Shown here in pieces: positions 33,058 through 45,000 of a stretch of 51,524 nt of DNA (the first letter of the stretch is position 1; each line of letters begins with the position of its first letter). Where the stretch lies: positions 1 to 51,524 of the forward strand of contig KN834889.1 in NCBI GenBank assembly GCA_000827265.1, in the 5' to 3' direction. The stretch comes from Collybiopsis luxurians FD-317 M1. Taxonomy: Eukaryota > Basidiomycota > Agaricomycetes > Agaricales > Omphalotaceae. Position numbers and translations under genes: made by a program. Below the pieces are notes generated by a model. It did not search any database, was not told where the DNA came from, and was given only the letters and a program-made list of their open reading frames with translations.

Positions 33058-35433
33058 CCCAATCAGGAGCATGAGTGAAGAAGCTCATGTCCTATGATGC
33101 CTAGTGAGTGTTAGAAATTACCAATTGCAGAGGAGGAATAGTGAGTGTCATTGTGGATGCAGGGGGTATCTAGAGGAGAAGCAATCCATCAGAACCACAT
33201 ATCCAACCATCATTCTGTATTGAAACATCATGAAAAGGCAGATAAGAGTGACAGTGAGAATGGTGAGGATGGGAGCAAAATGACAAATAATAGCTTGGGA
33301 TCAACCCAGAACAGCTGGTGGGAATGGTATGACTCTTATCTTCTATACCAATTTCAGTTTCTGCATCATCTGTTGCCCCTGTGAAGCCATCTGATCTTGA
33401 AACAATCCATGTTCCTTCTGGAGAGAAAGCTGCTGAATGAACCGAGTCCTTGGGTCCCTCAAGAGGCTTTCCTAGAGCATTTGTGATCTCTGCATCCCAT
33501 ATCCTCACTGTGCAGTCTGATGATCCTGACACAATCCTCCTTCCATCTAGAGAGAAGGCTACTGACTGAACAAAGTCATTGTGCCCCATTAGAGGCTTTC
33601 CTAGAGGATTTCTAGTCTCAACATCCCATATCCTCACTGTGCAGTCATCTGATTCTGACACAATCCTCTTGCCATCTGGAAAGAAAGCTACTGACTGAAC
33701 ACAGTTGATGTGCCCCTCTAGAGGCTTTCCTAGAGCATTTCCAGTCTCTGCATCCCATATCCCCCCTGTGCAGTCTTTTGATCCTGACACAACTGTACTT
33801 CCATCTGAACAGAAGGCTACTGACTGAACCCAGTCATTGTGCCCCTTTAGAGGCTTTTCTAGAGCATTTCCAATCTCTGCATCCCATATTCTCACTGTAC
33901 CATCATCTGATCCTGACACAATCCTCTGTCCATTTTGTGAAAATGCAACTGAATTGATACCCTCTTCATGCCCTACCAGTATTGTCTGTATGGCTGGCCA
34001 ATGCTTCTCTTTTCCTTTGCAAATCCTAGCTACCTCAGGGTCCTGTTGCTGGATAACTTTTTACAATATTGACTTCACAAGCAAACAGGGAATAGCAGAC
34101 ACATCCAAATGTGGTGTGGATTCAATCATCATTTTTCTAAAAATCTTGACACATTGCTTTATGTCTCTACACCACTCTTGCACCCCCTATGCTGGTTACA
34201 AGTCATTAATTATTATCAAAGAATACCATATACTTACTCTGACACCCTTTATCCATTCTATTATCCAGTCCCTGCCAAAGTTTTACACTGGTCAATGGTA
34301 AAATTCCCCAAATCAATTGCCCTTTGCATCTTGTGGACTACATATTTATCAATGTCTCCTTGACATGCTCCAACCGACTCATATCCTGAATGTGAAGCTA
34401 GCTAGTGTATTTTGTGAGGACCTCCAAAATATCATTTTCCAATTGGCATGTGAATAGAACTCAAAACTTAGAGGGAAGCTTTTGAGTTCCTTCTATTATT
34501 GCAGCAAGAAACTGTCTTTGTGGACCATTGCCCTCCTGAGGCCCACACTCATCCAATGCATCTACTATAATCACTGCAGGCTTGGTATTGTACACCAATT
34601 GTGCAGGTTTTAGAATCAACTTTTCCCACTGCTCCTGAAAACTAGTGCTACCAGCCACAAATGGATCTTTATCCAGCAGTTCACTCAGGTAGCTCCTAAA
34701 CTCTGGCAGATTCATGGCCATATTATATGCCATGCTCTGCAAGGCTTTGCTTTGAGTCCACTCTGTAGAAAAGGTTCTACCAAAATGGAAGAATGCCCCC
34801 AGGAAACCTTGATCTTTGCACTGCTTTCCAATGGTGTGGGCAATAGCAGACTTTCCTGTTCCAGCTGGACCATGAAGAAAAAAGATATTTGGAACATTTG
34901 TCTCAGTGTCAGATGTTGAGAATGTGCGAGAAAGTACTTACACATTCTAGGAGTGACTCAAGCAGTGCTCCATTATTTTCTTAGTAATCTCTTTAAGTAT
35001 TATTGAAATTAGTAGAATATTCTAGAAGTAATTACTCTAGGTATAAAAGATGTATGTAGAGTAGCTAAACAACAAGAAGTTTTACCATTCCTGAAGTACT
35101 TGCCATAACCTTTTCTCAACATCAGATATCCACTGAGATATTTCATTAATAATTCCAACCCTGGTACTGTTCAAGCAGAGCTTGTCATGGTCAATATAGG
35201 CTTTGAAATCAGGGTTCAACTTCTCACAAAGTTTGCCAAGTTTCCCCTGAATTTCATCTGGGATATTTTCATGAATAAATGCTAGATCACTTGAGCAATA
35301 CAAGAAGATTGCCTTACTGGTTGGGACAGGTGGGCTTATAATTGTGATTGTGTTGTTGGTGTGATCACCACCTGTTATTGTTGAAGGTGGAATTATCAGC
35401 TTGAAAATTTTGAGCATTGTTAAGAATAGACAT
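33058..35433 (-). pseudogene. NACHT-WD40 NLR-like protein, copy C (heavily damaged)
   Basis: This is the third paralogue. Exon 1 starts at 35,433 (MSILNNAQNF) and is 13 nt longer than in A and B, which shifts the frame before the 60-nt intron (35,317-35,258). Walker A (GPAGTGKS) and Walker B (VIIVDALDEC) are readable in the 34,461-34,900 segment. A solo LTR (34,914-35,121) splits the gene just upstream of Walker A. Compared with B, about 0.8 kb is deleted near 34,273, removing the NACHT C-terminal part and winged region. A second deletion, near 33,058, removes the last part of the tail and the final exon. Five WD40 units remain (about 33,340-33,970), several with altered core residues (TGGIWD, TGATDD). 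Confidence 0.85.
34914..35121. mobile_element. Solo LTR, 208 bp, with 5-bp target duplication
   Basis: It begins TGTTGAGAA and ends TTCTCAACA, a 9-bp inverted terminal repeat with TG...CA ends. It is flanked by TCAGA at 34,909-34,913 and at 35,122-35,126. The uninterrupted host sequence is visible in NLR copy B as gtgtcatatatcc (near 14,510). Internal retroelement sequence is absent, so it is a recombination product of a full LTR element. Confidence 0.85.
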
Positions 35434-37690
35434 GTTTTCTGAAAGTCAATGGTGGTGGTTCCAGGACAAGAAGCAGTCATCACACTGTCACACTCTGTTG
35501 CTGCTACACCACCTGAATTGTCTACATTAGGTGGCGACATGCCTGCCGATGTCATGAAGCAGCCACAATTTGTACTCCAGTATCTCATCATGATCATCAA
35601 TCCAAGTATTCAATGGAGTTGATTGATCTCAGCACACTCTAATCATATATCATTAATGACATGCTTGGCCTTTTCCCTCAGTGACAAGCAACAATGCCCA
35701 ACTTGCTCACATACACCTTGAGATTTTTGCATTCCTGTCCCTTCATAGGCTCAACAACCACAACTTGCTTGGTCCCCAGTTTCATTATCGTGCCAGCATT
35801 CACATTGATGTACCATCTGCTGTACTGCCTGACAGATTCTCAATGCTCAAATTAATATTGTGACCTAATGGTACAAGTCCAGTGAAGCTATTGAATTACG
35901 AAGAACCACACCCAGAGACATATCATGCTGTTCAACTGTCCCATCCATAGGACTTTTTATACCATATATTTGACAGCCTATCACTCAAAAATCAACTATA
36001 AGTGGATCTACAGGATTAGATGAGCCAGTCAGTTGGTAATTGTGTCAGAAGGACAATGCCTCACATCAATAAAAGAGTGTCTCAGTTGGCGAGATTCACT
36101 GTCCGAGGTTATACAATATTGTTTGCTAGCAATCAAATTTGAGTACACAGCATTGGGATGATATAGTGATGAGAAGAAAAGGTGTAGTTATGGACTTTAA
36201 AGTACCACATGAATGGAATTGATTCATTACAATCAGAGTTATTTGGATGAGACTACTGAACCATGAAGCTGGAAATGTGAAGCTAGCCTGCTGGAAGGGA
36301 AATAAAAGTAGGTGATACACTGGCCAGAGGATCCAAAGAAGCAATAAGATGCTTGCAGAGTATAGGGCAGACTTTCTTTTGCTAACCAAATTGTCAGGAA
36401 GGAGCAAGCACAGTCACAGAATCAAGTTCCTGGGTGACTTATCAAGCAATTGTGTAAAAGAAACAGTGCAGGAAGTCAGCGGGAGATGGGATGGGATCAC
36501 CAATGGACCAGGCAATTGTTAGACACAGTGACAAAGCACAATTTGCATCCAGGGAGGTCATCAATTTGCAGAGCCTTAAGAGTCGACAAGCTGACTTCCT
36601 TGGATCTCCTCTGTGCACCCAGGACCTGATCTGTCACTGCAGCTGTCCTGGTTCTGCATGTAATCTCATTGGGGAATGGTTTAGAGAGAGACAGTGGGGA
36701 CCTCAAATAAGTGTTCATAATCATGCGAGGTTGTGGATGTGAACTTGAATTGCCAGAATCCCTTGTACTAAATGGGAAACCATTGGAACAAGTATGAGCA
36801 ATTGAGAAGGCAGACTTTACATACTACCACATAATAAGCCACTGCTGTAATCCTACAAGGCCAGCTTCAGATTAGATCATTTGATTGAAACACTTGCAAG
36901 AAAGTTGAAGATTGACTGATGAGATACAAGTGATGGAGGGTTGAGAAGGAGAGGTCGAGGCTACAACTGCATCTGAAGAGGTAAGTCAAAGTGGCTTTGC
37001 TAAAGTTGCAAGCCAAACTGTGACTCCAGCAGATGAATTGAGATGAAAACTGTACTCAGTTCATACAGGTGACCAAGCTTTTGCAACTTTTAGAGATCAT
37101 TTCCTAAGTTCAACCAGTTATAAGACAAATTTCCACTGCAACCTGGTCGGTCTTCCTGATGATCAATGGCTGAGAGTGAAAGCAGTCAAAGAGAAGCAAA
37201 TGCAGGAAATAAACCTTCGAGACCACTCATGTCTTTCTCTTGCAAGGAGCTGCAGCTGGTGGCACAGGCAAATGGGAAAAGAGTGAGCTAGAGTTCAATT
37301 ATCTGGGTTTTGCAGATTCTTGAGCTTTGACAATCAAGAGACAAGAGGTTTGCTGCCTCATGTAACAGTGACAAGAATGTTCAGTTCTACTGGACTGGAT
37401 CCTCAGGCTTGCCCTGGCACAATGTGCTCACATCTCACAGCTTGTGATTCCACCAATTCCTAATGTTATACAGTCCTCACTTCCTTGCACAGAGCTTCCT
37501 TTGTACACTGCATATCCTTCCTCTTCCAATAAATAACTGAGTCATGCAGCCCCCATCTCTCCTGCTCCTGCTCTAGTTTTTGCCTCTTCACAGACCAGAA
37601 CAGCTTCTCATTTAGCATCTGTACAAATCCTTGACTTTCAGGTGGCTCCTGTTTACAACCACAATCTCCCACTTGCAATCTTCATTGACA
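35434..37690. other. 5' flank of NLR unit C, duplicated and CpG-poor
   Basis: It aligns with unit B from 14,830 to 15,197 and from 18,520 on, lacking both the pogo element and the 0.8-kb insertion. 36,010-36,870 is a broken copy of the hypothetical gene at 19,521-20,250, with the same GTATGT donor near 36,823. 37,194-37,400 matches 20,742-20,950. 37,575-37,690 matches the H4 promoter and start region, but the start codon is lost (caatctccc where B has caatgtccc). Compared with A and B, many CG dinucleotides are TG or CA here. Confidence 0.55.
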
Positions 37691-37742
37691 GAATAGTGAG
37701 TGTAGATTGTGGCATAGATGCTTTTGCATGCAAAGAGTGTGC

Positions 37743-38511
37743 ACAAAGTAACTTTTCAAGTAACTTTTTTTTTCCCATGCTTGACAGCTTAACTTGCTGA
37801 GTCTTGGCAAAATGTATCTCTCATTAAAACTTATTTTTGACACATTTAACACATTTTTGGTCTTCATTACAACATCTGATTGCAGAATATTCTGTTTATT
37901 AATGTTCCCTGAGTGAACCAAGTGAATTATATGCCTAATATTGCTGAGACTGCTAGTTACTTCAGCTGTAGCTATCCATCTGTACCTTTGTATAGCAAGG
38001 GATATATATTGGGTCATTAGCAGAAAGATGCTTAACTGTCTTTGTTGCAAATACCAGGATGGGGACACTGGAGGATATGGAAAATAAATGAGTAGCTCAA
38101 AATAACAGGTTAACTAGCAATCCAGCTGTGTTGACTTGACTCTGAATTCTACTACAGGGAGATCATAGTCAGGCTCACAACCTGGACCATTCTCATTGTA
38201 CTCCAAACTTCAAACATATCCTCTCACTCAAGATGCCTTGTCAATTGGTAAAATATCACTCTACTGTACTCATCTCTTACATTGCAGCAAACTCACTGTA
38301 GATTACTCAGAAACAAGTTTTAATGAGAAGTACATTTTTCCAAGACTCGGCAAGTTCGCTGTCAAGTGTGGGAAAAAAAGTTACTTTGTTGCAACAAAGT
38401 AACTTGAAAGTAACTTGGAAGTAACTTTGTTGTGGCAAGTTAACTTAAGTAACTTAAAGTTACTTTTGTAAGGACAAGTTAGCGGAGTTTAAATTGTCCA
38501 AGTAACTTTGT
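37743..38511. mobile_element. Foldback element with long terminal inverted repeats
   Basis: The left arm 37,758-37,836 and the right arm 38,311-38,386 are inverted copies of each other. Shared words include the pyrimidine tract plus CCCA, TTGACAGC, GAGTCTTGG and CTCATTAAAAC. Outside the right arm is a cluster of AAGTTACTT/AAGTAACTT words up to about 38,511. The left side has a shorter version (aaagtaacttttcaagtaac). The interior has only spurious frames. The element interrupts the shared unit flank just after the H4 start region. A target duplication was not resolved. Confidence 0.65.
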
Positions 38512-38519
38512 TAACCCCT

Positions 38520-39540
38520 GCAAATGTTCACATCATCTTCCCAGCACTCAGATGTGACATGACTCTGCAGATAATATTTTTGATCCCATCTCCACTGTTT
38601 GTGCCAACTCTTGGAAGAGAAGAAACAGTGGAAGGAAATGAGATACAGTTTATGTTGACATATTACTGACCCTTTGCCTCCTCCAACTTTCCAAGTCCAT
38701 CTCCTCACCATTCAAATCATTCAATGATAATCCTTTTACCATGATAACCACTGGCAAGCTATCCAAGAGAGGTGTATAACCAAAGACATGGACAAAAATT
38801 GATTTGCATAGTGTCAATTTCTCAGGTGAAGGCAAATGATTTGAACTGGTATGCAGCGCCAAGTGTTGGAGAGAGGCAAAAAGTGGAACCAGGTAAGATG
38901 CATACAAGCTGCTGTAATTAAAGGTAAGGCCCGATCTAAATGAGGGTGCAGGAGGATGAAAGATGGATGCAGGTAGCTAGTCTAGTCTTGCAGCTTTGAC
39001 GGTCCAGAGAAAAAAGCATTGCAACCAGAATTCCAGACTGAAGTTTAGATTTGCCAATGTTTGCCCTCCCATCCCTTACTCTTCTGTTGCCTCCATAGCT
39101 GCCTTTATTTATCAATCCACCTCTGTATAAACCTTCAGCTTCTTCTTCAAGATATCAGCTGCAGCATGGCTGCAGATTTTGCTCATCACATTAAAGTAAA
39201 TACTCATATCCACCTCAGAAGAAACTAGGCAGCAGCTCAGATCGTAATTTTGATATTCCAAATCCTACTCTTCCCAATGCTTCATGTGAATTCAAAAAAT
39301 GTGATGCAACTTTGAGGATAGAGTGCCAGCATGCAATACAAACATGTCATTCGTGAGGACTCTCAGAAAAGCAGCAATGATAGATATTGATTTTAATGCA
39401 TTAAGTACATCTGGTCCAGCTGAGTGGACTAAGGCTGGCAGAAAAGACACTAGGGTCTTCATTGTCAGTTCTCACAAACTGATTGAAGTGAACAAATTGA
39501 ACAGAGAGGGTGAAGTGATTGGGTGAATCCAAGGACTTAG
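38520..39540. other. Distal flank of unit C
   Basis: 38,597-38,670 resembles 122-190. 38,670-39,540 resembles 9,060-9,990 of unit A, including tgagggtgcagga, gaccgaagttta-like words, and the cttcttc...gatatc stretch. No gene is supported. A minus-strand frame at 38,650-38,907 reads like protein but is not conserved in unit A. Confidence 0.5.
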
Positions 39541-39765
39541 TGGATATGGACCATCTCACTGTTAGATATGGTATACAATTTCCAGTACAATACATCCACT
39601 AGTGCACTTGAAGCTTCCATTTTGAGTAGTTACAGATGAACATTCTCTGAATACTATTCCTTGCCATTTGCGCTAACATTTTTGGTACATGTAGAATTTA
39701 ATATCCATGTGATTTGCTATAAGTAATATAATCTTATATGAGCCCTACCGTTATACACTTGATCA

Positions 39766-40450
39766 ATGTCTCCTTTCTTACTCTCAATTGGAAGTATTCT
39801 AACTCTCACTTGGGCATCTATTGCCTTCATCTCTTTCATACAGCTATTCCGCCAGAAGCATCCCCCCTTGCCACCTAGCCCTACCTTGATTCCATTTATT
39901 AAGCTGCTCAGCTGCCTTACAAAATGTTGTTTATGCATTTGTTCTTCATCCCAAAACAACATTCAGATGGAAATTGACAGTGCAGTGGGCGCAGATTGTG
40001 CTCCTACATTCAATGACATTCCCAAGCTCAAGTATATGCTGGCATTCCTTGAAGAGGTATTTCTCAAATCTTGCTGCAATGCTGTTCACCAATTATTTCT
40101 GATTCTAGTGTAATTGCTTAACAGCAATTGGGCCTTTGGGACTTTCTCATGAAATGACAAAGGATGAAGTCATAGATGGCTATCTATATCCCAAGGGTGC
40201 AGCAGTTTTCATGAACATCTGTATGTATTTTCACACTCCAAATCTGCTTTCTAAGTATTTGGTGGCAGGGGACATGGGTCACAATGAAAGGTACTTTGAC
40301 AAGCTAGAGGGATTCATTCCAGATCATTTTTTGGAAAATCCACATGGCATTAAAAATGGAGTTACTGATGATCCTGCTTGTCACCTGAACATGCTATTCA
40401 GAGCAGGAAAGCATGTATGTCCAGGAATTGCACTTGCTAAGACATCTCTG
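39766..40450 (+). pseudogene. Cytochrome P450 pseudogene with large internal deletion
   Basis: This is a microsomal heme-thiolate monooxygenase remnant. The N-terminal part, MSPFLLSIGSILTLTWASIA followed by HPPLPPSPTLIPFI, is a membrane anchor and proline hinge. It is followed almost at once by EIDSAVGADCAPTF and KLKYMLAFLEE, which belong near the K-helix, so several hundred residues including the I-helix are deleted. An intron (40,057-40,124) precedes PLGLSHEMTKDEVIDGY. The heme-binding region reads MLFRAGKHVCPGIALA, with the Cys kept but the Gly and Arg of the FGxGRRxCPG pattern changed. A frameshift lies near 39,960. Non-functional. Confidence 0.7.
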
Positions 40451-40935
40451 GTTGGCTTCCTTCGGAATTCTGACACACACACAAGTGCAGATCAAACTAA
40501 TTTCATTTGTACAGGAGTTAAATGTTGCAAATCTAGCATGGGCCTTTTAATTTAGCCCAAAGGTAGATAGTAAAACTGGACAAGAAATCCTCCCCAGGTT
40601 GGATAATTGCAGAGGTGTGAGCCTCAGCTATCTCTAAACATATTTATCCATTACAGGCCTAACCAGATATATTGTTAGGGTGTCACTGCTGTCCCAAGGC
40701 CTATGCCAGTAACTTGCTATTTGAAGTGAGATACACTGTGATGTTATCATTGGGCAATTAACAGAAGTTCAGCCGATCCTGAGTATGTATGACATCTGAA
40801 AAAATTTCAACTCTTCCAGCAAGCTTCCAAATTCTACAATTCAGTGTTTCCATGTTTATGGGCAATAACTTGATAGCAAACCCTTGAGTATATCTATGCA
40901 TCAATTTCACTATTTTTTTTGCATTGTCTTTAGTG
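40451..40935. other. Unassigned region downstream of the P450 fragment
   Basis: No gene or repeat boundary is recognised. It may include former 3' sequence of the P450 gene. Confidence 0.3.
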
Positions 40936-41300
40936 GCCAGTGTTGCCACAGTTCAGTTTGGGCTGCAAACCTGGTCTTTTTGCCAAACCTCGAACCTGAA
41001 CCTCAGGTCTGGTTCAGAAATTTTCGGACCTGGTTCACAAGGTTTGAACCTCCAACCAAACAGTAAATTTTTTTTTACATTTTTCCAGAAAAAAATCACA
41101 TCTTTGTGCAGTTTCTTTGATGTATTAGTCAATAATTACTCTAATATATGATCCAAACTGAGTGCAAAGGGCTCATCATACTATATTTGGGACAATGACA
41201 TAATTATCATATGACATAAGGCTCATATCTTGGGTACAATTTGGTCAATTGGAAGCAGCAACTGGTGTAGTTGGGTAAAATGTTACCTTGAGATTGCTTC
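40936..41300. repeat. Dispersed repeat rich in GGTTC/GAACC, copy 2
   Basis: It starts at agtgttgccacagttcag and contains aacctcgaacctgaacctc and ggttcacaaggtttgaacc. A long T tract and gtattagtcaataattact follow. It has the same order of blocks as 25,776-26,150. The GTGTTG-type start is reminiscent of hAT non-autonomous elements, but no target duplication was found. Confidence 0.5.
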
Positions 41301-41619
41301 TCCCAACAGATGGAGCCAAAACTCTATAAGTTTCTACAAAATATTGACCTTCCAGTGTCACACAGCAGCTGGAGGTTCAGAGGTTCAGGTCCAGGTAGTT
41401 ATCATCTCTGTTTCCTAACCAGGGAATAGCATACTTATTTCCTCATATATTTTCCAATGATGAGTAGGGTTCTCAATTTATCAGGAAAATGACCTGAAGC
41501 CCAGGCTGCCCAGAGATACCCCCCAAATCCTAGGGAGCCTCCAGATCCCTGAGAATTTTTGGACTGACCTGGGCTCCCTGGGACCTCTGAGGCCAGTTTA
41601 AATAGCTTTAAGATGGCCT

Positions 41620-41978
41620 TGTTGAATTATATGCTTACGCCTCAGACACTAATTCCTATACAAATATGGACACAAGTACATTACTGCATAAACACATATA
41701 GCTACCCGAGTACTTTCTGACTTGCTCCGTTCACTTCCCACAGTATATATATATGTTGATATCCTTACCCTGCTGCCTCAGACACTTCGACTATCTCGTT
41801 CAGGCTCTGAGGCAAGTACCTACATTTCTCCTACATTTACCTTTACTTACAGTACAATAGTCTCTGCCGTTTATTACAGGTAATAGAGACACTTCGACTA
41901 TCTCATTCAGGCTCTGAGTCTCTGCCGTTTATTACAGATCCCCTGAGCCAACTTGAACAACCGAATACTTATTCAACA
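41620..41978 (+). repeat. 5' LTR of copia element 2
   Basis: 359 bp, TG...CA. It contains tatatatatatg (a possible TATA region near 41,745) and two internal copies of a cacttcgactatctc...ttcaggctctga block. Confidence 0.9.
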
Positions 41979-41992
41979 GGTTATTGGGCCCC
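41979..41992 (+). other. Primer-binding site of copia element 2
   Basis: GGTTATTGGGCCCC starts at the first base after the LTR. It resembles the complement of the initiator-Met tRNA anticodon loop (GGTTATGAGCCC), with one extra T. It is probably the same half-tRNA priming mode as in element 1, somewhat decayed. Confidence 0.5.
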
Positions 41993-42037
41993 GAAACCCA
42001 CTGTTGCCATGCTGTCTCACTCTAGAAACCTTTTGCC

Positions 42038-45000
42038 ATGTCTCAAGTTGAAGATTCTGCCTCGCAGCATGCACTGTCTCCTGCACCTAGTAATGGGAGC
42101 AGCTGTATCCATCTTGCAACTGTTCACCCTGTGCAACCTTCTATTAGTGCTGCTTGTATAGCCGCTACCGCTAAGGCCGCACCCTCAGGCTCATTTGTTA
42201 TCCCTGCTGTACCTCCTCCATCTCAGTCTACCTACACCCAGAGAGCTGATCACTTTGCCACTGTCCCTACAGTTGATGACGATGGCAAGAACTTTACTAT
42301 CTTCTGTGCTAGATGGGAAGTTGCTGTCTCTGCCGCTGGAATCTCCCACCTCTTTAATCCCAACTATATTCCCCCAACTTATCCCCGTAACCTGGACAAC
42401 ATTGACTATGCCGCTGACCTTGCCACCTATGAACAGTATACTCGCCTTGAGGCTCAGGCACATTCCCACCTGACCTCCCACCTCACTGACAAGAGCTTCT
42501 GGAAAGTCACCCAGAATGCTGGGCGTGTTTATGACATTTGGCTTAACCTCATTGAGGAACTCCAAGTAAAGAGCGAAGTCGGCATATCCAAGATGAAAGG
42601 GAAATGGGAGGCTCGCACCTGGACTAAAGGAGGAAATCTTGTCGAATTCCTTGAAGAGGATGAAGAACTAATTGAGGAGATCTGCGATGCTGGCAGTGAA
42701 GTTACTGACTCTGAACAGCATTCTCACATGCTCAAGATTATCCCCCGCAAGTATAAGGAGCATATTGACAGTGTCCTCTTGATTGCTCATATTGCCAGAA
42801 TCACTATCTCAACACCAGACCTTATCCATAATCTGAAGGACCGTTGGTGGTATCTCAACCCCAATTCAAAATCCTCCAATACAACCTCAAAGCCAAAGAA
42901 CCCTGATGTAGCTCTTTCCGCTGACTCCCGTACGCAGTCCAGCAATGGCTTCCATGGTCGTGGTCATGGCTGAGGCCGAGGTGGAAATCACAATGGTGAA
43001 GGATGCCGATGTTACAACTGTAACAAGCAGGGACATATCTCAAAAGACTGCCCATTCCTGCATAAGGAGAGGAAGGATACTTCTAATGGGAACAGTCAGT
43101 CAGGGGGAGGGAATAAGGATGGACAGGCCAATATAGCCAAGGACAATTTTGCTTACTTCGCCAGAGGCTCTGACTCCAACTCAAATCTTAGTGATTCTGA
43201 TGTGGACAATCTATTTGAAACCTGTAGCGCCACTTCCGCTGACACCAATCTCAATGACCCCTTGTTTGGTCTTGCCAATGAAGATAATGACGGACCACCG
43301 CCTCTTGCTCCTGTCTCTGATTCTTCCAATGATGATGAACCCCCATCCCTCCAACCAGTCTCTGACTCTGATGACTCTGACAGTGAATACTATGCTCACA
43401 GGAGCCCACGCTATCCCTTTGGGAGAGCCGCTCTAGACTGCACTGAAGCATGTGCCGAACTTATGCTCAAGTTATATCATTGGGATGCCGAAACTGATGT
43501 ATGGTATGATCAGTCCATCTACCACAAAGCCTGTGGAACTCTCGAACCTACCTGTGTGGTAGCCGCTGACACAAATCTCCGTGATGTCTATATCTCTTCT
43601 GATGAACTTGCTCTACTCGATTTGGCAAATCACATTACTCCAGAAGATGAGAGCTGTACCTTTACGCATATCCTGGACTTGGGCTGTACAAAACATATAT
43701 CCCCTGATCCGTCACTCTTTGAGAGTATTGAGCGCTGTCCTCCAAGGTGATTTAACACTGCCAACAAGACATTCTTTGAAGCTACTCACTGTGGAGAGGC
43801 TTCCATTCCAATCCAGTCCAATGATCTCATGCTACCAAACACTCTCTATGTTCCTGAGTTAGCCAACACCCTCATTTCTATTGGATGTCTTGACAATGCT
43901 GGATACACTGTCACCTTTGGCAATGGGAAGGCTGAGATCAGATACAAAGATGGCACACTTGTCAGCACCATACCCAAATCCAACGGACTATATTGTATCG
44001 TCAGCACCGAGGAAGCTGATGCCGCTGTTGAGATGCTCACCTTGGATGAACTCCACCGACATATGGGTCACATCTCCCACCGAGCTGCCGAAAATCTTGT
44101 CCGTGGAGGTTTTGTCAATGGTGTTGCTTTGGAGAGCAATGATGCACCACAGTGTGAGACGTGCATCTTTGCCAAAATGTCACGCAAACCAATTCCGAAG
44201 GTGCGCAAAGGGGAGCGTGCTAAGGAATTTGGTGAACAGATCCATTCGGATGTCTGGGGACCAGCAACCGTCGAATCTAAAGGAGGAAAATGTTACTTTG
44301 TCATGTTCACTGATGATCACTCCTGACTCACTCACCTGTTCTTGCTCCATGCCAAGAGTGAAGCTTTTCAAGCTTATGTCCAATACAAATCCCTCGTCCG
44401 TAATCACCTGAAGGCCGTAATCAAAATTTTCCACTCCGATGTTGGTGGAGAATACGTCGATGAAGAATTCAAGACTCACCTGAAGAATCATGGTACCATC
44501 CACCGCTTCACTGTCCACGACACTCCCGAAGAAAATGGCGTAGCTGAACGACTCAATCTTACACTCCTTCAATGAGTCCGTGCCATGCTACATGAAAGTG
44601 GTCTGCCAAGGTTGCTCTGGGCAGAAGCACTCCACCATGCCGTTTGGTTGAAGAACCGCACCTCTACTAGTGCTCTTAGTGGAAGGACACCGTATGAAGT
44701 TGCATACAAATGAAAGCCAAACCTGGCCAACATTCCAGTGTGGGGTACCGAAGTCTTTGTCTTGAAGAAGAATCCAGCCAAACTTTTTGTTTGGGCTTGA
44801 ATCGGACATTGGACAGGGTTCAACAATGGTGAAGAGCGTTACAAGGTCAGCCAAGGGCACAGAGTTTATTGGAAGGATACAAAGACTGTTACAGTGGAGA
44901 GGTCTATTATCTTTAGGAGGGAGGAAGGGAAGATAAAGGGTTTCATTGAAGAGGAAGAGAGTGGTATTGAAATTGAGGGGGAGAGTAATGACTCACTGGA

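Noticed and set aside
29392..35433. Copies D and C being two halves of one gene split by copia element 1
   Set aside because: Copy C has its own post-WD40 tail and 3' flank (33,000-33,060 matches 10,977-11,037), so D and C are separate paralogues.
37466..38402. Several 60-130 codon frames within and next to the foldback element
   Set aside because: They overlap the inverted arms and repeated AAGTTACTT words and are not conserved in units A or B.
42971..44800. TGA as a recoded sense codon (Trp) or programmed readthrough in the copia frame
   Set aside because: Conserved family positions call for Arg, not Trp. The same genome uses TGA as a normal stop at the polyprotein end and in NLR genes, and CpG decay explains all six.
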